Below, piece by piece: positions 45,775 to 55,008 of a stretch of DNA of 64,000 nt. A program made the position numbers and the translations under genes. The stretch lies in assembly GCA_009763385.1 (NCBI GenBank), contig CM019824.1, positions 146,947,705 through 147,011,704 of the forward strand, in the 5' to 3' direction. Numbering within the stretch: the stretch's first letter is position 1; the number at the start of each line of letters is the position of its first letter. Below the pieces are notes generated by a model. That model worked only from the letters and a program-made list of their open reading frames with translations, searched no databases and was not told the origin of the DNA. This DNA comes from Coix lacryma-jobi var. lacryma-jobi (Eukaryota > Streptophyta > Magnoliopsida > Poales > Poaceae).

Positions 45775-46383
45775 ATGGTAATCCTCAAGCGGACTGCTCG
45801 CAAGTCGACTGGACCGAATGGTGTGCCGCGTCACCAGCTGGCGCCACGCACCGGAGAAGAGACTGGAGAATCCTCCAACGGACGTCGCTTTCCCCGCCGC
45901 AACCGCAAGCAGCTGAAGGAGGAGATCAAGAATCTGAAGGCTGAGATGGAAAACATGGAGCATGACTTCTATCTTTCCCGCATGGAGTTTTATGAGGCAC
46001 GAACTTCCCTGGAGCAGGCCAATCGGAACACGGTTCGCGCTATCGAGCAGCGCAATGATGCTTGGACCCGCGAAGACGTCACCAGAGCCCAGCTCCATGG
46101 ACTGCGGCAGTACACTGCCCAGATCGAGCAGTACAATGATATACTTCATGAGGAGGTACATCAGCTGTACAACCAACTTCACCCCGTGGCTCCACCTGTT
46201 GCTGAGGATCCAGAAGATGGAGTCGTGGAGGAACCTGAAGTAGAACATGAGCCAGTCCAGAATGTAGAAGTAGAACCTACAGAAGATGTCCATGCCGAGG
46301 ACGAGAATGAGGAGGAAGAGCCCGAACTCATCATCGAAGATGAAGATGACGATGAAGAGATGATCATCATCGATGACGACTAG
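45775..46383 (+). CDS. Accessory ORF: histone H3 tail-like N-terminus, coiled coil, acidic C-terminus
   Basis: This 202-codon intact frame lies between PBS and gag remnant. Residues 1-25 read like the H3 tail: after removal of Met, K4, T6, A7, R8, K9, S10, T11 and G12 fall at H3 numbering. After one extra residue, PR.QLA matches H3 P16-A21. Positions of H3 K14, K18 and K23 are not Lys. Residues 38-50 are basic, 46-136 are predicted helical with heptad-like Leu/Ile spacing (KQLKEEIKNLKAEMENM), and 144-202 are mostly Asp/Glu, ending EDEDDDEEMIIIDDD. It has no CCHC knuckle and is not a standard Gag. The acidic tail resembles histone chaperones. Function is unknown to me; a chromatin-directed role is inference. 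Confidence 0.8.
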   Translation: MVILKRTARKSTGPNGVPRHQLAPRTGEETGESSNGRRFPRRNRKQLKEEIKNLKAEMENMEHDFYLSRMEFYEARTSLEQANRNTVRAIEQRNDAWTREDVTRAQLHGLRQYTAQIEQYNDILHEEVHQLYNQLHPVAPPVAEDPEDGVVEEPEVEHEPVQNVEVEPTEDVHAEDENEEEEPELIIEDEDDDEEMIIIDDD

Positions 46384-46611
46384 ACTCATGTGTCTATGCC
46401 ATCTGCTCACCTAAAGCCTTAGTCTAGGTTTGGGGCGTTAGTTGGTCTTCTGTCTAGTCGAGTCTGTATCGCGTCTTGTACCTTTCCTTTGTTAGTCAGT
46501 GGTTATCTATCGAACCTCTGTATCAGTTATCTACCCTTGCATCAATGAATCTTATCAGTCAGTTTCGTTCAAAAGCAATCTTTGGATGCTAAGTTCCCAA
46601 ATTCTTAACAG

Positions 46612-46686
46612 ATGCCTGTGAACACCCGTACCGGAGCTGGAGGTTCTGATGATGCCAACATCCCAAACCAGCAACCACCCAGTTGA
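46612..46686 (+). pseudogene. gag: Remnant of the Tekay gag start
   Basis: ATG at 46612 gives MPVNTRTGAGGSDDANIPNQ and stops at TGA after 24 codons, because the sequence jumps into pol in another phase. The rest of gag and all of the protease are missing. The junction is at about 46672-46690. Confidence 0.7.
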
Positions 46687-49616
46687 ATGCCGCCTGTGTA
46701 CCGGAAGTCAGGGATATTCCCGTGGTCTGTGAGTTCCCTGATGTCTTCCCAGAAGATCTACCTGGTCTGCCTCCCGACCGTAATGTTGAGTTTGCCATAG
46801 AGCTAAAGCCCGGGACTGCTCCTATATCCCGTAGAGCTTATCGAATGCCTCCCAGAGAGTTGGCAGAGCTGAAGATCCAATTGCAAGAACTTTTGGATAA
46901 GGGTCTCATTCGCCCAAGTTCATCTCCTTGGGGCTGTCCTGCTATCTTTGTGAAGAAGAAGGACAAAAGTCTTCGTCTGTGCGTTGACTATCGCCCGCTC
47001 AACGAGGTCACCATCAAGAATAAATATCCCTTACCTCGCATTGACCTTCTTTTCGATCAGTTGTCTGGAGCCAGAGTGTTCTCCAAAATTGATCTCAGAT
47101 CTGGCTATCACCAAATAAAAATCCGTCCGGAAGACATTCCTAAAACAGCTTTCACCACCAGATATGGTCTATATGAGTACTTGGTCATGTCTTTTGGCTT
47201 GACCAATGCCCCCGCTCACTTCATGTATCTCATGAACTCTGTGTTCATGCCAGAGCTCGATAAATTTGTAGTCGTGTTCATTGACGACATCCTTGTCTAT
47301 TCAAGAACTCCTGAAGATCACGCCGAGCATCTTCGAATCGTTCTCTCTCGTCTCAGAGATCACCAGCTGTATGCCAAGTTCAGTAAATGCGAATTCTGGC
47401 TAGATCGAATTCAATTCCTTGGTCATGTCCTGTCCGCTGAAGGTGTGTCAGTTGACCCTGAAAAAGTGGCAGATATCTTGGATTGGAAACCACCTAACAC
47501 TGTCCGCGAAGTTCGCAGCTTCATGGGAATGGCTGGATACTATCGTCGATTCATCCCAGATTTCTCCAGAGTCGCCAAGCCTATCACAGAGTTGTTGAAG
47601 AATTCCGTGGATTTCGTTTGGTCACCAGCCTGTGAGCAAGCCTTTCAAGCCCTGAAGAAACTGTTAACCACATCACCAGTCCTAGCTCAACCAGATATCG
47701 AGAAACCCTTCGATGTATACTGTGATGCATCTGGTACTGGTTTGGGCTGTGTTTTGATGCAAGAAGGACGAGTAATCGCTTATGCCTCACGACAGCTTAA
47801 GCGACATGAGGAAAACTACCCAACCCATGATCTTGAGCTAGCAGCAGTCGTGCATGCCTTGAAGATTTGGCGTCACTATCTGTTGGGCAGTACCTGTAAT
47901 ATGTATACGGATCACAAGAGCCTAAAGTATATCTTCACTCAAGAAGAATTGAATATGAGGCAGAGAAGATGGCTTGAGTTGATTAAAGATTATGATCTTG
48001 AAGTGCATTACCATCCTGGTAAGGCAAATGTAGTTGCCGATGCCCTCAGTCGCAAGTCATACTGCAGCTGTCTGACGACGAAGCCGTCTGATCTTTCCTT
48101 GTGCCATGAACTTGAACGGATGGGTATCGAAATGATTCCGCAAGGAAGCCTGAACAATGTCAGCATAGAAACATCCATCAAGGATCAAGTCATTGCTGCT
48201 CAGAAGGATAACCCTGGAATCAGGCACATCATCGAAAAAGTCCAGACCGGAAAGGCTGATTGTTTCAGGATCGATGGTGTAGGAGTTGTTTGGTTCAAGA
48301 ACCGTCTAGTAGTTCCCAAGGTGCCTGAATTGAGACAGTTAATCCTTGATGAAGCACACTTGACCAGATTCTCTATTCACCCCGGCAGTAACAAAATGTA
48401 TCAAGACTTAAAGCAGAGATTCTGGTGGACTAAAATGAAGATTGAGATTGCCCGGTATGTCGCTCAGTGTGATACCTGCCAAAGAGTCAAGGCAGTACAC
48501 ATGAAGCCTGGAGGAGAATTGCAACCTTTGTCAGTACCCGCTTGGAAATGGGACGACATTAGTATGGATTTTGTCAATGGACTACCCAAGACCCAGAAAG
48601 GTTTTGATTCCATTTGGGTAATCGTGGACCGACTCACCAAGCAAGCTCACTTTCTGCCAGTGAAGACCAGTTACACCGTCCCCATGTATGCCACCTTGTA
48701 CAAGAACCACATAGTAAAACTTCATGGCATACCCAAGACCATTGTCTCTGATCGTGGTACCCAGTTTGTCGCTAAGTTTTGGAAAGCGTTCCATACCTCA
48801 CTTGGAACCAAGCTCTTACATAGCACAGCTTATCATCCTCAAACTGATGGACAAACTGAGCGAGTCAACCAAGTGCTGGAGGACATGTTGAGAGCCTGTG
48901 TTCTTACCTTCGCAGATACTTGGGATGACTGTTTGCCTTTGGCAGAGTTCTCTTATAATAACAGTTACCAAGAGAGCATCAAAATGGCACCCTTTGAAGC
49001 ACTGTACGGTCGTCGTTGTCGTACACCCCTCAGTTGGTCTGAGCCTGGAGAAAGAGAATTCTTTGGAGTTGACATGGTCAAAGATATGGAAGAGAAAGTC
49101 AAGCAGATACAACAGAATATGAAGATTGCCCAATCTCGACAGAAAAGCTACGCTGACAAGAGACGTCGACCTCTGAAGTTTCAAGTTGGAGATTATGTAT
49201 ATCTCAAGGTCTCACCAACCAAAGGAGTCACTCGTTTTGGAGTCAAAGGAAAGTTAGCACCCCGCTACATTGGTCCGTTTGAGATTTTGGAATGTTGTGG
49301 CAAGGTAGCTTACAAGCTGAAGTTGCCCGATCATCTCTCCGCTGTCCACAATGTTTTCCATGTCTCCCAACTCAAGAAGTGTCTCAGAGTACCAGAACAT
49401 GTCGTGGAAGTTGAAGGTGTCGAGCTAGAGCCTGATCTATCCTACTCAGAATATCCAGTTCGCGTGTTGGACCACAAGGATCGTGTTACCCGAAGAACTA
49501 CCACAAGATGGTACAAAATCCAGTGGAACCAGCACTCTGAAGAAGAAGCTACTTGGGAATCTGAAGACTTCTTAGCAAAGAACTACCCCGACTTTCTCGA
49601 ATCTCTGTCGATGTAA
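46683..49616 (+). CDS. pol: Tekay-like Pol: RT, RNase H, integrase and chromodomain
   Basis: This is one open frame of about 977 codons. It has no own ATG, since it begins at the deletion junction. RT (about residues 40-220) has LCVDYRPLNEVT, the catalytic Asp in FSKIDLRSGYHQ and the D201-D202 pair in FIDDILVYS. RNase H (about 345-460) has VYCDASGTGLG, TDHKSLKY and VVADALSRK. Integrase has a zinc site with CDTCQRVK, then Asp in ISMDFVNGLP, Asp in VSDRGTQF and Glu in HPQTDGQTERVNQ. GPF follows in YIGPFEI. The last 45 residues (RWYKIQWNQHSEEEATWES) form a chromodomain-like fold expected to steer integration to heterochromatin. All catalytic residues are present, so the enzyme part looks functional, but without gag and protease the element depends on a helper. 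Confidence 0.93.
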   Translation: MNAACVPEVRDIPVVCEFPDVFPEDLPGLPPDRNVEFAIELKPGTAPISRRAYRMPPRELAELKIQLQELLDKGLIRPSSSPWGCPAIFVKKKDKSLRLCVDYRPLNEVTIKNKYPLPRIDLLFDQLSGARVFSKIDLRSGYHQIKIRPEDIPKTAFTTRYGLYEYLVMSFGLTNAPAHFMYLMNSVFMPELDKFVVVFIDDILVYSRTPEDHAEHLRIVLSRLRDHQLYAKFSKCEFWLDRIQFLGHVLSAEGVSVDPEKVADILDWKPPNTVREVRSFMGMAGYYRRFIPDFSRVAKPITELLKNSVDFVWSPACEQAFQALKKLLTTSPVLAQPDIEKPFDVYCDASGTGLGCVLMQEGRVIAYASRQLKRHEENYPTHDLELAAVVHALKIWRHYLLGSTCNMYTDHKSLKYIFTQEELNMRQRRWLELIKDYDLEVHYHPGKANVVADALSRKSYCSCLTTKPSDLSLCHELERMGIEMIPQGSLNNVSIETSIKDQVIAAQKDNPGIRHIIEKVQTGKADCFRIDGVGVVWFKNRLVVPKVPELRQLILDEAHLTRFSIHPGSNKMYQDLKQRFWWTKMKIEIARYVAQCDTCQRVKAVHMKPGGELQPLSVPAWKWDDISMDFVNGLPKTQKGFDSIWVIVDRLTKQAHFLPVKTSYTVPMYATLYKNHIVKLHGIPKTIVSDRGTQFVAKFWKAFHTSLGTKLLHSTAYHPQTDGQTERVNQVLEDMLRACVLTFADTWDDCLPLAEFSYNNSYQESIKMAPFEALYGRRCRTPLSWSEPGEREFFGVDMVKDMEEKVKQIQQNMKIAQSRQKSYADKRRRPLKFQVGDYVYLKVSPTKGVTRFGVKGKLAPRYIGPFEILECCGKVAYKLKLPDHLSAVHNVFHVSQLKKCLRVPEHVVEVEGVELEPDLSYSEYPVRVLDHKDRVTRRTTTRWYKIQWNQHSEEEATWESEDFLAKNYPDFLESLSM

Positions 49617-49681
49617 AGTTTTGCCTTTATCCCTTCTTTGTCCTTTCGTAAGACGTGGAATCTCGGGGCGAGATTTCTTTT

Positions 49682-49693
49682 AGGGGGGAAGGC
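49682..49693 (+). promoter_or_regulatory. Polypurine tract of the Tekay-like element
   Basis: AGGGGGGAAGGC directly precedes the 3' LTR at 49694 and primes plus-strand synthesis. Confidence 0.85.
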
Positions 49694-52600
49694 TGTAACA
49701 CCTCTGGTGTTTAGCATGTAATTAACTTGACATATCATCATTATCATCTTTAAGCATCTTGATCATGTTTTCATGTGTATGCATTTTGCTAAGTGTATCA
49801 TTTTATGTGAAGTACCTCTATTGCAAAAACCCTAATTAGCCCACTTCTCTCTACAAGGGCAAAATGGTAATTTCACCTCTGTGCCTAGCTTTGTGCAATT
49901 CTTGTTCCTTTGGTGTCTTGAAGTTTTGTTGTGTTGGCCAAAGTTCAAAAATCAGAATTTGATTTCAAATCTTTTTGCAAAACCCTGATTTCCAAACCCT
50001 GGATTTTATTCCTTTTTTTTGTGATTCAAAAATTATTTAAAATTTGGGATTGGTCCAAAAAGCAAAGTTGTAGATCTGTCAAAAAGAAACAACTTTGGTA
50101 TTTACAAATTTTCAAGTTGCAGTACAAAGTTTTGAGTTATTTCAAATTCAATCAAACTCCAGTTTTTGTCCTCTTTTCAGTTTTCAAAATGAGTTCAAAA
50201 ACAAATGAGTTTCAGGAAAAGTGTATAATAGCAAAGTTGTAGGTTTTGGCAAAATGAACAACTTCCATATTTGCAGATTTTCAAGTTTCAGTATAAAATC
50301 CAAAGTAATTTTGAATTGATTCAAATTTCAAAAGTGTTCCCTTTTCTGTTTTCAAATATTGTTCAAAAACTATTTCGAATTTGAAAATGTTCATATTAAC
50401 AAAGTTGTAGATCTCGTTTTTCTGAGCAACTTTGATGTTTTGAGTTTTTGTCGCACAGTTCAAATTTTGGGAGTAATTTGCAAATTTCTGAAACTGCTCA
50501 AAAGTCAAACCCTAGCCTAGTCTACTGTTCTTCTTCCCCGCGTAGAGGGGGGGGGGCCCCGGCCATGGCCAGCCCGCTGGCAACCCGCGCGCCGCACGCC
50601 TGGCTGCTCCCCACGCGCCACCAACCTGCCGCCGCTGTTCCCTTGTCCCCTCCGCGCCCGCACGCGAGCGCTGACCCGCGCTCCCGTCCCCTACAGAGCC
50701 CTGCGCGCCGCCGCCGCGTGGCCATTGCCGGCCGAGCTTGCGCCCGAGCCCCGGCTCCACGCCAGTTTATCCGCCAGAGCGCAATCGAGTGCGCACGCCC
50801 CCGCAAACCTCACCCGCGCAACCCCGAGGTCTCTACCGGCCCTGGCCGTGCCTATAAAAGCCCCGCCGGAGCTCCGACCTCCCTCACTCATCTCCGCCAC
50901 CGTGGCCAGGCCAGTCCAGTGCCTCCGCCGCTCCACAACCTAGCTCAGAAGCTCCGCCGCACCCTTGGGAAGTTTTCCCCTCCTCAATTTCACCTCCGAC
51001 GCCTCCAGTTGCCCGGCGTAACCCCGTCTCTCCCATCTCCGGCGAAACGCCGGTAAGGCTCGGGTTGAGAAATACTCTCTCCCCGATCTTGATCATCTCC
51101 CTCCGACCCCCGTGTCGTGTTCCTCGGTTCCGTGCGACTCTGACCAGGCCCTTGCGGTCCCGTGTGTTGCGCAGGATCGCCGGAGCGCCGCTCGCCGCTC
51201 GCCGCCGAAGGAGCTCCACCGAGCCTCACCCTCGAGCGCGTGTCGAGCCTCACCCTCGAGCACGTGTCGAGCCTCATTCCTCGAGCCTAACCCTCGAGCG
51301 CGTGTCGAGCCTCACCCTCGAGCCCTGCCTCCGACACGTGGTAAGCACCCGAGGCCTCCGGCCTCTGCTTCCTTCTCCGTCTCGCCCGAGCCCGAGCCTC
51401 GGCGGACAGACCCTCACCACTTCGCTCGAGCCAGGCCTCGAGCGAACTCGTGCACCCTCCGCTTCGTCGAGCCAGGCCTCGAACGGAGTACTCACTTCTC
51501 GTTTCGCCCGAGCCCTTCATAGAAGGAGCACAGTGCTCTTTTCTTTTTCTGAGAGTTGTGAATAGTGTTCTGTTTTCTCTTTTTTGTGTGAATTAATCTG
51601 TTGTTCTTTAAATGCTGAGAAAATTATGGTATGCTCCTTGCACTGTGTAGTATTTTATAAAAATGTGAAACTTGACTTTTCCGCAAGAATTTGAAAATGT
51701 AAAATTCCCCTTTTATTTGAAAAATGAAGGTTTTGGTATTTTTGGGGAGTGATCTATAACTCCAAAAATCTGGAGATAAATTTTTATGTGCTAGTTATGC
51801 CTTTCTGAGTCTCTGGTGAAATTTTGAAGTCTTTTGGAGCAAGTTGATTTTTGAGCTTTATTTTAATTAAGGAATAGTGCCTTTTGTTAATTAATGTCTA
51901 GATTTAATTGAGCACCATAATGACCTCCAAAAATTATAAAATTTGTTTTGCCATCTATTTTTACCACAACAAACTTGTGTGATTAATTTGGTAATTTTTG
52001 GAGCATCTTCATAAAATGACCTTTTTAAATAATTAAGAAAAATAGAGAAAGGTGATTAGGGTTAGTGTTGAATGCTCTGTGATGTGACTTTTGGATTGAT
52101 TGATGTTCATAGACCCCTACCCTTTGGTCTATGATGTTGTGATGCTATGTTTGGTGGATGCTTTGGATAGTTATGATAAAGTCTAGTTTAGTCAATTTTT
52201 GCTTAAGGAAGAAATGGTTACCTTTTATGCTCAACCTAGATTTCGATTATGCCTTGCCTAAGAGTAATCTTGAATCTGTGGTATTGTCTTGCACCTTAAG
52301 TCCATATCATCATTCTCATGAGCATTCATCATTGCATCCGTATAGTTGACGAAGAAGGCCCTGAAGTCGAGGTAGCCACCGAAGGATCTGTCCCCGAGTC
52401 GATTCCGAGCTCCGACAGCTACACCTACCCCGAGTCTGCTCTTTTTGCCATCCAAGGCAAGCCCCGGTGCATTTAACCCTTTCCTTGAATTTATAAATGT
52501 TTCCTTAAATGTCTTTGAGTTAAATTGTTGCATTAGGTTGATAGGAGTTGAGTGAAATCCTATCTGATGCATTATCTACCTTGACCAATGATACACCCGA

Positions 52601-53934
52601 TACCTGCTTTTCAAAAACTATTTGCAAAATGCTTAGCAATGCTATATGATAGATTTGCAATAAAAATGCCAATTTCAAAGTGTGATCACTTTAAGAATAT
52701 TTATGGGAATTTCTGGTTTACTCCCACTATTGGCTAAGTATCTGATCCGTACTTAGTCAATGGGAAGGAGAGGTTGTCCTTGCGTACGGTGCCGTCATGT
52801 TGTAGTCCGGGACTCAACAGTTGACACCGACCGGGACAGGGTTGAAAAACTGACAGGACCTGTACTCTTGGGTTAGAGTCCCGAGGTGCTTGTCGCTGGC
52901 TGGAAAATTTAGGGACCACCTGTATGGGGGCCTGATTGACTAAGACTTGCAACTATTCACATACTACGGAAAGCTTCGGCTCCGAGGAATCCTTTATTGG
53001 ACCGACAACCGCGCACTGGGAGTGGAGAGATGGCGGAAGTAGCATGTACCCACGTGGGTTAGAGTCCCGGATTGGAGTGGTGTACTGTACTTCCGGGTGG
53101 CGTAGGACCGGGCCCAATCTTGGAGGAATCGTGGTAGACGAGTTGGCATATGCAAGCTTGGGTGCTACATATCCAGTGTGGATAGGGACCCTCAGCTGAG
53201 TATTATTTATCCGGATTAACGCTGCTCCTCGGTTATGGAGACTTAGTCACTGACTGTCAACAGGGAGTGGTTCTCAACTAGGAATGTTTTGAAAAGTAAA
53301 ATGAATCAAGGATTATGATGGAACAAGGAATACCGAATCTTTCAAAATTAAAATAAAGTTTACCAAAAATGCTTTTCTGCAAAATACTTGAACTTGCTTA
53401 AAGCCTTACCTTGACTACCCTAAGCCTGCATTCCTGAGTCTTCTCCCTTTTTCTTTAGTCGGGTAAGTCTTGTTGAGTACCTTTGTACTCAGGGTTCTTT
53501 TACCCATGTTGCAGGTATGGCAGATTCCTCAGTATGCCTTGGACCCTGCTGTGTGACTGTTGTTCAGGAAGAGGCCGATGAGGCCGATGAGTGATTATTC
53601 ACCCTCGGGCTGGGTGATGTATCTTTATCTTTTAGTTGTTGTCATCTGCTACCCTGCCAACTCTATTTGAACTAGGGTCTGTAATAACTTCACTTTAAGT
53701 TCATGTTGAACACTGGTTTGTAAAACTATTGTTATTTAAGTCTTCCGCTATTTACTCCGATGTTATTTGTCAAAATGTTCAAGAGATTGTAACTGAATTG
53801 TGAGCTGATCCTGCGGACACCGGGCACTGATGTAGCCCAGTGGCGAACCCGGTCTTAATCTCTTGGCTGTACGGATCGACTGTCAGTGGTTGATAGTGAT
53901 CAGTGGGCCATGGGATTAGGGTCGTTACGTCACA
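49694..53934 (+). repeat. 3' LTR of the Tekay-like element
   Basis: It is 4241 bp and practically identical to 41211-45451 at offset 8483. All features of the 5' LTR recur, including TATAAAAG at 50853 and the candidate intron at 51053-51174. Confidence 0.95.
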
Positions 53935-55008
53935 AAACTTCCCGCTCCGAAGGGTGTGGTCGCAGTATTTGGGGACCAGGACATTGCAAGGACAGCTGAA
54001 GGGAACGTAGCCCCGGGGCAACGTAATGTACACAATTTGTCAAAACCTCAAACCCCCGGTATCAGCGTCGAGGGCGAGGTCTGCAATGACAGAGAGAAGG
54101 CAGCGCCAAAGGAGGAAACCAAACAAGTCCAACTCTTCGAGGGTAATGCCGAAAGAAAGGTGATCATTTCAGCCAATCTAGGCCCTCAATCAGAAGGCAA
54201 CCTCGTCACCTTCCTCAGAGAAAATTCCGACACCTTCGCTTGGTCCGCAGAAGACCTAAAAGGAGTCAACAGATCAATGATCGAGCATAGCCTGAACATC
54301 ACAACAGGCTATCGCCCAATCAAACAAAAGCTTCGCAAGATGTCAGAAGAAAGAAAGGAGGCAGCGAAGGCTGAGGTAAAAAGGCTTCTGGACGCAGGCG
54401 TCATTCGCCCAGTCAAATACCCAACTTGGCTCTCAAATGTGGTCCTAGTCCAAAAGAAGAACAAAAAATGGCAAATGTGCGTCGATTTCACTTGCTTAAA
54501 CAAAGCCTGTCCGAAGGATGATTTCCCCCTCCCGAACATAAGCACCCTAGTCGACAGAGCGGCAGGTTGCCAAATGCTATCCCTCCTTGATTGCTTCTCA
54601 GGCTATCACCAGATCTGGATGAATGAAGAAGACGAAGAAAAAACAAGCTTTATCACACCCTCGGGCACCTTTTGCTTCCGAAGGATGGCAGAAGGTTTGA
54701 AAAATGCAGGCTCAACCTTCGCTCGCATGACCTCTGAAGTTTTCAAGGATGAGCATGCTGTCTCCGCCTATGTCGACGACCTAGTCGTCCAGAGTGAACT
54801 AAAAGAGAACCACATACCAGACTTATCGAGGGTATTCAGCAACCTCCGGTCCGCCGGACTGAAACTAAACCCAGAAAAATGTGTTTTCGGGGTAAGCGAA
54901 GGTAAATTGCTAGGTTGCATCGTCTCAGCCAGAGGAATCGAAGCCAACCCTGAGAAGATTGATGCCATCATGAACATGGAACCTCCGGCGACCAAGAAAG
55001 CAGCTTAG
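53935..55008 (+). pseudogene. pol: Tat Pol, second part: protease end and reverse transcriptase
   Basis: Pol resumes after the Tekay insertion with LPAPKGVVAVFGDQD, the usual segment between protease and RT in Tat elements. RT blocks follow: VDFTCLNKACPKDDFPLP, the catalytic Asp in LLDCFSGYHQIWM and YVDDLVVQS, the YVDD form typical of Tat. TAG at 55006-55008 stops the frame; the same frame continues immediately afterwards. The stop is best explained by CAG to TAG. Confidence 0.9.

Larger units (their letters stand above)
41211..53934 (+). mobile_element. Full-length Tekay/Del-like chromovirus with near-identical 4.24-kb LTRs, lacking most of gag and protease
   Basis: LTRs at 41211-45451 and 49694-53934 lie at a constant offset of 8483, so no indels separate them. 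I noticed one substitution (A/G near 45390 and 53873). TSD AAACT flanks both ends (41206-41210 and 53935-53939). The interior (4.24 kb) has an initiator-Met PBS (45455), a 202-codon accessory ORF, a few codons of gag, then RT/RNase H/integrase/chromodomain and a PPT (49682-49693). Pol motifs (FIDDILVYS) and the C-terminal chromodomain place it among chromoviruses, and the huge LTR fits Tekay/Del. Confidence 0.95.

Noticed and set aside
45775..45850. A genuine histone H3 gene or pseudogene
   Set aside because: Similarity stops after the first 25 residues; no histone fold follows and the rest is coiled coil plus acidic tail.
45751..46410. 219-codon minus-strand ORF opposite the H3-like ORF
   Set aside because: It is the mirror of the coding strand: hydrophobic and Leu/Ile-rich because the sense strand is acidic and helical. 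No recognisable family.
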